DNA of 59,654 bases from Rivihabitans pingtungensis (GTDB lineage: Bacteria; Pseudomonadota; Gammaproteobacteria; Burkholderiales; Aquaspirillaceae): positions 1-59,654 of the forward strand of contig NZ_QJKI01000024.1 of NCBI RefSeq assembly GCF_003201855.1. Reading direction: 5' to 3'. The position numbers and the translations under genes are program-made. Below the pieces are notes generated by a model. That model ran no database searches and was not told where the DNA came from. It saw only the letters and a list, made by a program, of their open reading frames with translations. Numbering within the stretch: position 1 is the stretch's first letter; each line of letters starts with the position of its first letter. Shown here piece after piece: positions 9,517-16,911 of the stretch.

Positions 9517-9555
9517 CAAACCCGCAGGCCGCGCAGCGAGGCCAGGCGGGTTTTG
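9517..9555. terminator. Bidirectional terminator-like hairpin within a half repeat
   Basis: CAAACCCGC (9517-9525) can pair with GCGGGTTTTG (9546-9555) around a GC-rich loop. The right arm ends in a T run on one strand and the left arm gives a T run on the other. It sits between the convergent zntA-like and Fur-family genes. The segment 9546-9568 (GCGGGTTTTGTGAGCGGCGCTTAA) is the end of a copy of the dispersed repeat. Confidence 0.6.
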
Positions 9556-9565
9556 TGAGCGGCGC

Positions 9566-10009
9566 TTAATTGCGTGGGGCGGGCTGGCCGTCCTCTCGCG
9601 GACGCACCCGCACAATCACTTCGATTTGCTCCAGCTCCAAGCCGTCGGGCAGCACCGGCGCACCAGACAGGCGCAGGGTGTCGGCCGGGATGTCGGTCAG
9701 CTCGCCGGTAGCGCTGTTATACAAATGGTGATGTGGCTGGGGATTGGAATCAAACATGGTTTTTCCCGGCTCCACCGCCAGTTCGCGCAGCAGGCCGCGG
9801 GCGGTGAACAGCTTGAGGGTGTTGTACACCGTGGCGCGCGACAAGCCGCTGGTGTAGTGGCTGGCGCACTGTTGCACCTGCTCGGCGCTCAGGTGCACCG
9901 GCAGCGGCAACAGCACACGGGCAATGGCCAGCCGTTGCGCGGTCACCGGGATACCGGCGCGCAACAAATGACCGGACACATCCGGCAGGGAAGGCAGCAA
10001 AGTGGGCAT
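9566..10009 (-). CDS. Fur-family transcriptional regulator without the CxxC zinc site (Irr/PerR-like)
   Basis: 147 residues: winged-helix part (GIPVTAQRLAIARVLL, HLSAEQV, LSRATVYNTLKLF) followed by a dimerisation part with the metal-site segment NPQPHHHLYNSATGELTDI. In Fur, Zur and PerR the HHH is normally followed by a CxxC; here that position is YNSATG, as in Irr-type members. The stop TAA overlaps the end of a dispersed repeat. It lies directly downstream of the interrupted cytochrome c peroxidase gene, in the same direction, 250 bp away. Together with a Fur-style palindrome upstream of that gene this suggests control of peroxide or haem-iron response, which is inference. PerR remains an alternative. 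Confidence 0.85.
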   Translation of the reverse strand: MPTLLPSLPDVSGHLLRAGIPVTAQRLAIARVLLPLPVHLSAEQVQQCASHYTSGLSRATVYNTLKLFTARGLLRELAVEPGKTMFDSNPQPHHHLYNSATGELTDIPADTLRLSGAPVLPDGLELEQIEVIVRVRPREDGQPAPRN

Positions 10010-10263
10010 GGCAACGCCTCTTGCACAACAGAACCATGAAACGGCGCACGATGGCGCGCCGGCCGGGTGCTGTCAAGCCCATGCCCACACGCCATCCGGA
10101 TGGCATATGACCCACGGCGTCCAGAACGTATCACGCTCGGGCACTGCGGGTCGCTCAGGCGCTGTCGATTTGCAGCACACAGCGCACGGCCATCCTGCCC
10201 CGCTGCCCAGCCGCCACCCAGGCAAAATGACGCAGCAGCGGCAGGCAGGGTGCGTGCGGCGTT
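10010..10263. other. Non-coding gap between the peroxidase C-terminal fragment and the Fur-family gene
   Basis: About 250 bp in which I find no credible gene. It should hold the promoter of the Fur-family gene (minus strand). I see no copy of the 19-bp palindrome found at 16810. Confidence 0.5.
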
Positions 10264-10983
10264 TCAGTCAAACGGACGCGGGCGCGGGGTGCTGTCGGTG
10301 GACGGTGGCAGAATCGGCAGTTTGAAATCCGGTTGCTTGCCGGTCAGCGTTTTCAAGAAGCTCACCACATCGCCGATTTCCTGCTCGGTAAACTTCTTGC
10401 CCAGTTGCAGACGGCCCATCACGTCCACCGCCTGCGCCAGGGTGGCGGCTTCGCCATCGTGGAAGTACGGGTAGGTCAGTTCGACATTGCGCAGCGTGGG
10501 CACCTTGAAGGTAAACCGATCGGCATCCTTACCAGTGACTGCTACGCGCCCCTCGGCCGGGTTGCTGGTTTTGTACGGCTCGACCTGGCCCATTTTCTGG
10601 AAGGAATTGCCGCCAACGTTCGGGCCATTGTGACAGGCCACACAACCGCTGTTCTTGAAAGTTTGGTAGCCGCGCAGCTCCTGGGCGCTCAGCGCCTTTT
10701 TATTGCCCTTCAGCCATTGGTCAAAGCGGCTGTCCGGGGTGACCAGGGTGTCTTCAAAGGCGGCAATCGCCGTGGTGACCTTGCCGATGTCGATGGCGGG
10801 TTCGCCGTAGACCTTTTTGAATTCGTTGACATACTGCGGAATCGAGCGCAGCACATCCACCGCCAGCGCGTGGCTGAAGGCCATTTCTTTGGGGTTGGCG
10901 ATCGGGCCGCCGGCTTGTTCTTTCAGGTCTTTGGCGCGGCCATCCCAGAACTGGGCCAGGTTCAGCCGCGAATTGAGCACGGT
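10264..10983 (-). pseudogene. Di-haem cytochrome c peroxidase, C-terminal fragment (split by transposon)
   Basis: Encodes the C-terminal two thirds of a bacterial cytochrome c peroxidase: TVLNSRLNLAQFWDGRAKDL at the break point, the second haem motif CVACH in FKNSGCVACHNGPNVGG, and the conserved FKVPTLRNVELTYPYFHDG. Joined to the fragment at 16356-16630 across one copy of the 5-bp target duplication, it restores a continuous frame of about 329 residues, the usual family size. The intact enzyme is periplasmic and reduces hydrogen peroxide with electrons from cytochrome c. The fragment has an internal ATG but no signal peptide and only one haem site, so it should not yield working enzyme. Confidence 0.93.
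10979..10983. repeat. Target site duplication ACGGT (left)
   Basis: ACGGT immediately precedes the left inverted repeat of the transposon and is repeated immediately after the right inverted repeat at 16356-16360. A 5-bp duplication is the hallmark of Tn3-family insertion. Confidence 0.95.
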
Positions 10984-11021
10984 GGGGTCGTCTCAGAAAA
11001 CGGAAAATAAAGCACGCTAAG
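10984..11021. repeat. Left terminal inverted repeat (38 bp)
   Basis: Starts GGGGTCGTCTCAGAAAACGG and ends AAAGCACGCTAAG. It is identical to the reverse complement of 16318-16355. The tnpA stop codon (TAG, 11019-11017) lies inside it. Confidence 0.97.
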
Positions 11022-13527
11022 CCGGTTGCAGCGGCCGTAGCGGCCTGAACTTGCCCGCGCCGATCTTGGCGCTGCTGCGCCAGAGGTAATCGCCGGTCAG
11101 GTTGATGTGCTCCCAGCCGAGCGGCGACAGGTACTGCAACAGGCCGTCATCGACGGCTTGACCGTGGCCACGCAAGGCGTTCGCGGCCCGCTCCAGATAG
11201 ACCGTGTTCCATAGCACGATGGCCGCCGTCACCAGGTTGAGGCCGCTGGCCCGGTAGCGCTGCTGCTCGAAGCTGCGGTCGCGGATTTCCCCCAGGCGGT
11301 TGAAGAACACGGCGCGGGCCAGCGCGTTGCGCGCCTCGCCTTTGTTCAGCCCGGCATGCACGCGGCGGCGCAGCTCGACGCTTTGCAGCCAGTCCAGGAT
11401 GAACAGTGTGCGCTCGATGCGTCCCAGCTCACGCAGGGCGACGGCCAGGCCGTTCTGGCGCGGGTAGCTGCCAAGCTTCCTGAGCATCAGCGAGGCCGTC
11501 GCCGTGCCCTGCTTGATCGAGGTGGCCATCCGCAGGATTTCATCCCAATGGGCGCGGACGTGCTTGATGTTGAGCGTGCCGCCGATCATCGGTTTCAACG
11601 CCTCGTAGGTGGCATCGCCCTTCGGGATGTAGAGCTTGGTGTCGCCCAGGTCACGAATGCGCGGGGCGAAGCGGAAGCCCAGCAGGTGCATCAACGCGAA
11701 GACGTGGTCCGTGAACCCTGCCGTGTCGGTGTAGTGCTCCTCGATCCGCAGGTCGGATTCGTGATACAGCAGGCCGTCGAGCACGTAGGTCGAGTCGCGC
11801 ACGCCGACGTTCACGACCTTGGTGTGGAACGGCGCGTACTGGTCGGAGATATGGGTGTAGAACGTCCGCCCTGGGCTGCTGCCGTATTTCGGATTGATGT
11901 GGCCGGTGCTCTCGGCCTTGCTGCCGGTGCGGAAGTTCTGGCCGTCCGACGATGACGTGGTGCCGTCGCCCCAATGCTCGGCGAAGGGATGTCGGAACTG
12001 CGCGTTGACCAGCTCGGCCAGTGCCGCCCCGTAGGTTTCGTCGCGGATGTGCCAGGCTTGCAGCCAGGCCAGCTTGGCGTAGGTCGTGCCGGGGCACGAT
12101 TCCGCCATCTTGGTCAGGCCCAGGTTGATCGCGTCGGCGAGGATCGTGGTCAGCAACAGGTTTTTGTCCTTGGCCAGGTCGCCTGACTTCAGGTGGGCGA
12201 AGTGCCGGGTGAAGCCCGTCCATTCGTCTACCTCCAGCAGCAATTCGGTGATCTTGACGTGCGGTAGGATCATCGCCGTCTGGTCGATCAGGGCCTGTGC
12301 GGTATCGGGCACCGCCGCATCGAGCGGCGTGATCTTCAGGCCCGACTCCGTGATGATGGCGTCCGGCAGCTCGTTGGCCAGCGCCATGCGGTTGACGGTG
12401 GCGAGCTGCGTTTCCAGCAGCGTCAGCCGGTCATGCAGGTACTGGTCGCAATCGGTGGCCACGGCCAGCGGCAATTCGCTGGCCTGCTTGAGGCTGGCGA
12501 ATTTCGCGGGCGGCACCAGGTAGTCCTCGAAGTCCTTGAACTGGCGCGAGCCTTGCACCCAGATGTCGCCGGAGCGCAGCGCGTTCTTCAGCTCCGACAG
12601 CGCGCACAGTTCGTAGTAGCGCCGGTCGATGCCGGTGTCGGTCATCACCAGCTTCTGCCAGCGCGGCTTGATGAACTCGGTCGGCGCGTCGGTGGGCACC
12701 TTGCGGGCGTTGTCGCTGTTCATGCTGCGCAGCACCTCGATGGCGTCGAGTACGTCCTTGGCGGCGGGCGCGGCCCGCAACTTGAGCACGTCGAGAAATT
12801 CCGGCGCGTAGCGGCGCAGCGTGGCGTAGCTCTCGCCGATGCGGTGCAGGAAATCGAAGTCCTCGGGTTGCGCGAGCCGCTGCGCTTCGGTGACGCTCTC
12901 GGCGAAAGCATCCCAGGACATGACGGCCTCGATGGCGGCGAACGGATCGCGGCCCGCTTGCTTGGCCTCGATCAGCGCCTGGCCGATGCGCCCGAACAGA
13001 CGCCGGTTGGCGCGGGTAATCGCTTCGGCGCTCGCCCGCTCGACGGCGTTGAGGGCGGGCACAATGACCGACTGCCGCCGCAGGTGCTCGATCAAGGCTC
13101 TGGCCAGCACGATGCCCTTGTCGGTTTGCATGGCCAGCTCGGTCAGCAACTGGACAGCCTGCCGGTAGTGGCCAATCGTGAACGGCTGGAAGCCGAACAC
13201 CGTTTGCAGCTCGACCAGGTGCTCGCGTCGGGTCTGCTCACGCTGCCCGTACTCGTCCCAGCTTTCGATGCCGACCTTGAGCTGGTTGGCGACCAGTCTC
13301 AGCAATGGCGGGAACGGTGGCTCATCAGCGCCAAGGATGACGCCGGGAAAGCGCAGGTAGCAGAGCTGCACCGCGAAGCCCAGCCGATTGGCCGGGCCGC
13401 GCCGCTGCCGGATGATGGAGAGGTCGCTTTCGCTGAACGTGTAGTGACGGATCAACTCATCCTTGGTGTCCGGCAACGCCAGCAGGCTTTCGCGCTCGGC
13501 GGCGGAGAGGATCGAACGGCGGGGCAT
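11017..13527 (-). CDS. tnpA: Tn3-family transposase, with in-frame internal deletion
   Basis: 836 residues, where Tn21-type TnpA has about 988. The N-terminus ([23 protein letters not shown]4158) and the long C-terminal catalytic part ([62 protein letters not shown]) are both clear. At residues about 176-181, TRANRRLFG runs straight into [13 protein letters not shown]. In Tn21 TnpA, as I remember it, these segments are separated by roughly 150 residues. The junction corresponds to about 12985-13000. The reading frame is kept. Activity is doubtful, because the missing stretch belongs to the region between the DNA-binding and catalytic parts. It is divergent from the MNT fragment, with a probable res site between. 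Confidence 0.93.
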   Translation of the reverse strand: MPRRSILSAAERESLLALPDTKDELIRHYTFSESDLSIIRQRRGPANRLGFAVQLCYLRFPGVILGADEPPFPPLLRLVANQLKVGIESWDEYGQREQTRREHLVELQTVFGFQPFTIGHYRQAVQLLTELAMQTDKGIVLARALIEHLRRQSVIVPALNAVERASAEAITRANRRLFGRIGQALIEAKQAGRDPFAAIEAVMSWDAFAESVTEAQRLAQPEDFDFLHRIGESYATLRRYAPEFLDVLKLRAAPAAKDVLDAIEVLRSMNSDNARKVPTDAPTEFIKPRWQKLVMTDTGIDRRYYELCALSELKNALRSGDIWVQGSRQFKDFEDYLVPPAKFASLKQASELPLAVATDCDQYLHDRLTLLETQLATVNRMALANELPDAIITESGLKITPLDAAVPDTAQALIDQTAMILPHVKITELLLEVDEWTGFTRHFAHLKSGDLAKDKNLLLTTILADAINLGLTKMAESCPGTTYAKLAWLQAWHIRDETYGAALAELVNAQFRHPFAEHWGDGTTSSSDGQNFRTGSKAESTGHINPKYGSSPGRTFYTHISDQYAPFHTKVVNVGVRDSTYVLDGLLYHESDLRIEEHYTDTAGFTDHVFALMHLLGFRFAPRIRDLGDTKLYIPKGDATYEALKPMIGGTLNIKHVRAHWDEILRMATSIKQGTATASLMLRKLGSYPRQNGLAVALRELGRIERTLFILDWLQSVELRRRVHAGLNKGEARNALARAVFFNRLGEIRDRSFEQQRYRASGLNLVTAAIVLWNTVYLERAANALRGHGQAVDDGLLQYLSPLGWEHINLTGDYLWRSSAKIGAGKFRPLRPLQPA

Positions 13528-13589
13528 GCGGTTTCCTTCTTCTTGAAAACGTAGGTTTGTGACAAGCCCGCCAAGGCAACCGGCGCGGC

Positions 13590-13675
13590 ACGGGAATCAA
13601 GGCATTGCGATTCTCGAAAATAGTTCTTGAAATTCTATTCTTGATTGCATATCATCTCAACGAGTTTCGATAAGA
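13590..13675. promoter_or_regulatory. Candidate res recombination site and divergent promoter region
   Basis: The only AT-rich stretch in the element. It contains short inverted motifs such as GATTCTCGAAAATAGTTC, TTCTATTCTTGATTGC and CGAGTTTCGATAAG, as expected for resolvase binding sites. It lies just upstream of tnpA and of the divergent MNT fragment. The boundaries are estimates. Confidence 0.5.
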
Positions 13676-13685
13676 AAGGATGCGC

Positions 13686-13979
13686 ATGCGACCGTCTGTT
13701 GTGCTTGACATGAAGCGAAGCGCAGTGCGTGAAGCGGTAGGCCGCTTTCGCGCCGCGAACCCGCGCGTCTTCGGCTCGGTGCTGCATGGCACCGACCGGG
13801 ATGGCAGCGACCTCGACCTGTTGGTCGATGCGGTTCGCTGGTGGGCAAGGAGGCAGCAGCCGACACGCTCATCGGCAACTGCACGACCGCACGACCAGCC
13901 TCCCGTTCAAATTCGAGTTAGAACTCATATCCAGCCTGTCTGGGGGCACTGTGAAAGAGGGATCTCCGATGACTGTTGA
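13686..13979 (+). pseudogene. MNT-type nucleotidyltransferase, truncated
   Basis: The first 48 residues are a clear MNT nucleotidyltransferase N-terminus: MRPSVVLDMKRSAVREAVGR, then FGSVLHGTDRDGSDLDLLVD with the GS...DxD nucleotide-binding motif. After LLVDA (about 13832) the frame continues into sequence with no resemblance to the family (VRWWARRQQPTR...). The rest of the domain is therefore lost, apparently through a deletion or recombination joint. Complete members pair with HEPN proteins as antitoxins; no HEPN gene is present here. AAAGG lies 6 nt before the ATG at 13686. The tail overlaps the start of the cupin gene. Confidence 0.75.
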
Positions 13980-14325
13980 ATCGAGAATATTTTCTGTAGC
14001 CGAGTATGTTCAGCCGTCCGAAGGCGAGCCTATTCGTTCCGTTGTGCTTGAAACCCGAGACTCAATTATCGTGGTTTGGCATGTCCATCCCGGGCAGGAA
14101 ATTGCGGCTCACATTCATCCTCACGGCCAAGACACGTGGACTGTTTTGTCGGGAATGGCTGATTACTTTCAGGGCAATGGGATTGTTCGTGCCCTCAGGG
14201 AAGGTGAGATAGCCGTGGCAAGACCGGGCCAAGTGCACGGGGCGCGAAATACAGGTACCGAGCCATTTGTGTTCGTCTCGGTTGTGGCATCAGCCAATGC
14301 CGGTTTCGTATTGGCTGAGCGATAG
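13969..14325 (+). CDS. Small cupin-domain protein (transposon cargo)
   Basis: 118 residues from the ATG at 13969 (GAGGGATCTCCG upstream): MTVESRIFSVAEYVQPSEGE. A single cupin_2 barrel is visible, with HVHPGQEIAAHIHPHGQDTW (metal-ligand histidines), TVLSGMADYFQGNG and VARPGQVHGARNTG. Cupins of this size can be isomerases, dioxygenases or simple binding proteins, and the substrate cannot be told from the sequence. A longer in-frame reading from 13786 is not cupin-like and is rejected as the start. It lies between the broken MNT gene and 250 bp without a gene. Confidence 0.85.
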   Translation: MTVESRIFSVAEYVQPSEGEPIRSVVLETRDSIIVVWHVHPGQEIAAHIHPHGQDTWTVLSGMADYFQGNGIVRALREGEIAVARPGQVHGARNTGTEPFVFVSVVASANAGFVLAER

Positions 14326-14579
14326 AGCCCAATCTCTGGAGTTGGTCCAATGAGCGGTCGGGGAGATAGGTAACAGACATGCAGCGGACACGGCTGCTAA
14401 ACCAGGTCGCAAACCTCCTTGCGTCGCAGCGTGCCGCAAGCGACGCGATCAATCGAATGGGGTCGGCATGAGACTGAACACCATCCAGTTCCCGACCGCG
14501 TAGCCGCCTGTCCTGCCGATCAGGTCTTGACCATCGACGCCTGGGATCAGTCCTGAATGTTCTTGGAGACCACTACGTT
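14326..14579. other. Gene-free stretch inside the transposon
   Basis: About 250 bp downstream of the cupin gene without a convincing ORF on either strand; only an 11-codon ORF starting MRLNTIQFPTA at about 14469 is seen. It may carry the promoter of the following three-ORF group. Confidence 0.4.
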
Positions 14580-14906
14580 ATGAGCCGCAGCCGCCGCAAA
14601 ACACCCATCGTCGGGCACACGACCTGCGGCAGCGAGCGCGAGGACAAGAAGCTCTGACATCAGCGCTGGCGCACCCGTGAGCGCACGGCGCTGACCAGCG
14701 CGTCGCCCGAAGCCCTGAGCGCCCATCTGCCCCTGCTGGAAAACCAGGCCAGCAGCGTCTGGTCGATGGGCAAGGATGGCCGCTCCTACTGGCCCGTCAA
14801 GCGCCAGGCCGCCACGGCGGATCGCATCGCCAATCACAAGGGACGCAACCCGCAAGAACGCGCCTCCCTGAAAAAGCGCCTGCTGCGCAAGTGGATGAGC
14901 AAATGA
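14580..14906 (+). pseudogene. Small basic protein interrupted by an in-frame TGA
   Basis: Reading from the ATG at 14580 gives MSRSRRKTPIVGHTTCGSER, then EDKKL and a TGA at 14655-14657. Beyond the TGA the same frame continues coherently for 82 codons (HQRWRTRERTALTSASPEAL ... RASLKKRLLRKWMSK) to a TGA at 14904-14906. The TGA probably replaces a TGG (Trp) codon. The far end overlaps the next gene in an ATGA, as in a translationally coupled operon, which supports one original gene of about 108 codons. I do not recognise the family; its basic Arg/Lys content suggests nucleic-acid binding. Confidence 0.6.
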
Positions 14907-15403
14907 AGCTCTCCTTCCATCAGCACATTGCGCTGTTCTGGATGATCGGTGCTCCGGGCGTCTTCGCGCCCGTGATCGAGAACGCCAAGCGGCCCGATGC
15001 CGGCGCCGTCATGGCGTGGGGTGTCGCGATCGTGGCGGTGATGATCCTCTTCACCCCTTTGCTGCTGCGCTGTCCACCATTCCGGCGCTGGTATGGCCGG
15101 ACGGATGCGCTGTCGGAGCGGCAGCGCCAGGCGCTTGCCGAGCGCGGCCTGCGCCGCTACTACCAGACCGCTTTCGATGACGGCTACGTGCCCCGCGTGA
15201 TGCCCTACGTGTGGCGCATCATCTGGACGGTCGGCGGGTTGATGGCTGTGACCGCCGTACTGCCTACCAACACCGGACGGCCAGCCTTCGATGCCTTGGT
15301 GGTCTTCTCGACCTGGTATCCGATAGGCGTGATGCTGCTGGTTTTCGCGTCGAGGCCCCTTGGCCGGTTGATTCGCCAAAGAGCACAGGAGCGGCGGAAA
15401 TGA
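14903..15403 (+). CDS. Membrane protein of unknown function (transposon cargo)
   Basis: 166 residues from the ATG at 14903, which overlaps the preceding stop (ATGA). There are three or four hydrophobic segments: HIALFWMIGAPGVFAPVI, VMAWGVAIVAVMILFTPLLL, IIWTVGGLMAVTAVLP and ALVVFSTWYPIGVMLLVFAS, with a charged loop between the second and third. An inner-membrane protein is likely. No family recognised. It ends in an ATGA overlap with the next ORF. Confidence 0.6.
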   Translation: MKLSFHQHIALFWMIGAPGVFAPVIENAKRPDAGAVMAWGVAIVAVMILFTPLLLRCPPFRRWYGRTDALSERQRQALAERGLRRYYQTAFDDGYVPRVMPYVWRIIWTVGGLMAVTAVLPTNTGRPAFDALVVFSTWYPIGVMLLVFASRPLGRLIRQRAQERRK

Positions 15404-15771
15404 GCACGTCAACCATCGAGGCGCTGGCCAGCGCCTGGGCAAGGATTGCCGAGGAAGCGGAATTCCCCGCTGACTACGAGGGGACTGCCACACCACAAGC
15501 GCATCGGGCTAGCGAAGCTATTCAGGAGCAGATTCGGGAGCGCATCGTCGCCACCAACGACATGCGGCTGTTCAGCCTGCTGCACCTGCTGGGTCAGGCG
15601 TCGCTGCGCATGGAGCAAGCGCTGTGGCCGGAGGATTACGAGCGGATGACGCGCGAGGTTGAGGAAGCCCTGCGGCAAGCCACCGACGCCAACGCCAGAT
15701 CGTACACCCACGAAGAAGTGATGCAGGCGATGCAGGAACGCATCGACCGGGCGCGAGACAAGCCATGTTGA
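15400..15771 (+). CDS. Small acidic helical protein of unknown function (transposon cargo)
   Basis: 123 residues from the ATG at 15400 (ATGA overlap with the upstream gene): MSTSTIEALASAWARIAEEA ... ERIVATNDMRLFSLLHLLGQ ... YTHEEVMQAMQERIDRARDK. It is predicted to be mostly helical and acidic. The C-terminal HEEVMQAMQERIDRA vaguely recalls antitoxin tails, but I do not recognise a family. It overlaps the start of tnpR by 7 bp, so the three cargo ORFs and tnpR appear to form one coupled transcription unit. Confidence 0.6.
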   Translation: MSTSTIEALASAWARIAEEAEFPADYEGTATPQAHRASEAIQEQIRERIVATNDMRLFSLLHLLGQASLRMEQALWPEDYERMTREVEEALRQATDANARSYTHEEVMQAMQERIDRARDKPC

Positions 15772-16322
15772 TTGGCTATGCGCGCGTCTCGACGCAGGAT
15801 CAGAACCTGGAGCTGCAACGCGAAGCCTTGAGCAAGGCCGGATGTAAAAAGGTCTTCGAGGACAAGGTGAGTGGCACGCGGGCAGACCGGCCTGGCTTGG
15901 CCAAGACGCTCGAAATGCTGCGCGAAGGCGATACTTTGGTCGTCTGGAAGCTCGACCGGCTGGGCCGGTCGGTCAAGCAACTGGTCGATCTGGTCGGCGA
16001 TCTGCACAAGCACGGTGTCCAGTTCAGGAGCCTCACCGACTCCATCGACACCGGCACACCATCCGGGCGGTTCTTCTTCCACGTCATGGCGAGCCTTGCC
16101 GAAATGGAGCGCGAGCTGACCGTCGAGCGCACCCGCGCCGGGCTGGAAGTCGCCAAGCAGCTCGGCCGCAAAGGCGGCCGCAAGCCGAAGATGACCGACA
16201 GCAAGATCGAGTCGGCCAAGAAGCTGCTGGCCAGCGGGGTGCCGCCCAAGGACGTGGCCAAGAACCTCGGCGTGTCCATTCCGACGCTGTACCGCTGGGT
16301 GCCAGCCTCCACGCACGCTTAG
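15765..16322 (+). CDS. tnpR: Tn3-family serine resolvase
   Basis: 185 residues: [20 protein letters not shown] with the nucleophile Ser in YARVST, then [18 protein letters not shown] and [20 protein letters not shown]. The C-terminus has a helix-turn-helix ([21 protein letters not shown]). It resolves cointegrates at the res site during replicative transposition. Unusually it lies at the opposite end from tnpA, with the cargo in between. The TAG stop (16320-16322) is inside the right inverted repeat. Confidence 0.95.
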   Translation: MLIGYARVSTQDQNLELQREALSKAGCKKVFEDKVSGTRADRPGLAKTLEMLREGDTLVVWKLDRLGRSVKQLVDLVGDLHKHGVQFRSLTDSIDTGTPSGRFFFHVMASLAEMERELTVERTRAGLEVAKQLGRKGGRKPKMTDSKIESAKKLLASGVPPKDVAKNLGVSIPTLYRWVPASTHA

Positions 16323-16355
16323 CGTGCTTTATTTTCCGTTTTCTGAGACGACCCC
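16318..16355. repeat. Right terminal inverted repeat (38 bp)
   Basis: Reads CTTAGCGTGCTTTATTTTCC through to GAGACGACCCC. It is the exact reverse complement of 10984-11021. Confidence 0.97.
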
Positions 16356-16360
16356 ACGGT
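16356..16360. repeat. Target site duplication ACGGT (right)
   Basis: Second copy of the 5 bp found at 10979-10983, directly outside the right inverted repeat. Confidence 0.95.
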
Positions 16361-16630
16361 GGGCGAGTTGATCGGGCCTTGTTGCCAGTGGTCGCCGATG
16401 GAGGTTTTCAGGTTGTCACTGCCGCCCATGCTCAGGTTGTGGCAGGAGTTACAGGAAATAAAGCCGGATTTGGACAGACGCGGGTCAAAGAACAGCTTTT
16501 TGCCCAGCTCCACCATGGCCGGGTTGCCCGGTTTGGCGGCGGCAATCGGCTGAATCGGCTCGGCGGCCCAGGCCATGCTGATGGCGGATGCCAACAGCGC
16601 GCCGCTCATCGCCCAGTGCAGTGTTTTCAT
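16356..16630 (-). pseudogene. Di-haem cytochrome c peroxidase, N-terminal fragment (split by transposon)
   Basis: Starts at the ATG at 16630 with AGAAGGG upstream. It has a Sec signal peptide ([20 protein letters not shown], cleaved near AWA-AEP), then [20 protein letters not shown] and the first haem motif CNSCH. It reaches GPINSPTV, where the transposon begins. Read into the transposon, the frame ends after [11 protein letters not shown] inside the inverted repeat. The rest of the enzyme is at 10264-10983. Any product would be a secreted single-haem stub. Confidence 0.93.
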
Positions 16631-16680
16631 GATATTTCCCTTCTGACGGTGTGGCGCCGGCCATGGCCCAAATGGGCTGA

Positions 16681-16800
16681 CTTAGCGTGGCTCACAAAAC
16701 CCTTCTGGCGTTGTTGTGTGACCTTGCCGTACGACTTGTACTGTCTACGGTCACACGCCTAGGCAGGCGTGCTGCGCTGGGTTTTGTTAGCCGCGCTTAG
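16681..16800. repeat. Dispersed palindromic repeat, copy in the peroxidase 5' region (full length)
   Basis: Runs from CTTAGCGTGGCTCACAAAAC to GGTTTTGTTAGCCGCGCTTAG, with TGTGACCTTGCCGTAC and GTACTGTCTACGGTCACA as an inner inverted pair. It lies between the predicted promoter and the start codon of the interrupted peroxidase gene, so it would be transcribed in the leader. Confidence 0.85.
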
Positions 16801-16809
16801 CGGCCGGCT

Positions 16810-16828
16810 TTTTAGACAATGTCTAAAA
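16810..16828. promoter_or_regulatory. 19-bp perfect palindrome, Fur-family style operator
   Basis: TTTTAGACAATGTCTAAAA is a 9-1-9 perfect palindrome. Fur-family operators are typically 19-bp palindromes with this geometry. It lies upstream of the minus-strand peroxidase gene and would overlap the transcription start if the FNR-like box at 16859-16872 is centred at -41.5. The adjacent Fur-family regulator (9566-10009) is the natural candidate ligand; that pairing is inference. Confidence 0.6.
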
Positions 16829-16831
16829 CAC

Positions 16832-16872
16832 ACTGTAAGCACTGGAAATATTTTGTTCTTGACCGACATCAA
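16832..16872 (-). promoter_or_regulatory. FNR-like box and -10 of the cytochrome c peroxidase promoter
   Basis: TTGACCGACATCAA (16859-16872) matches the FNR/ANR half-sites TTGAT-N4-ATCAA at nine of ten positions. On the minus strand TACAGT (16837-16832) lies where a -10 would fall for a class II FNR-activated promoter, placing the start near 16824. Peroxidases of this family are commonly switched on by FNR-type regulators under low oxygen. Confidence 0.55.
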
Positions 16873-16911
16873 GCAGGGCAGGATTAGTCTCCCACATGGC
16901 ATGTTTTTTAA

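Larger units (their letters stand above)
10984..16355. mobile_element. Complete Tn3-family transposon (Tn21-type ends), 5372 bp, inserted in a cytochrome c peroxidase gene
   Basis: Bounded by perfect 38-bp terminal inverted repeats (10984-11021 and 16318-16355, both beginning GGGGTCGTCTCAGAAAACGG) of the Tn21/Tn501 type, and flanked by the 5-bp duplication ACGGT. The transposase gene lies at the left end reading outwards and the resolvase gene at the right end reading outwards; both stop codons lie inside the inverted repeats. The 2.2 kb between holds a truncated MNT nucleotidyltransferase, a cupin gene and three small overlapping ORFs. The perfect ends and duplication suggest a fairly recent insertion, but the transposase carries an internal deletion. 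Confidence 0.96.

Noticed and set aside
12433..13554. 373-residue plus-strand ORF opposite tnpA
   Set aside because: Antisense shadow; no domain, and the transposase on the other strand is unmistakable.
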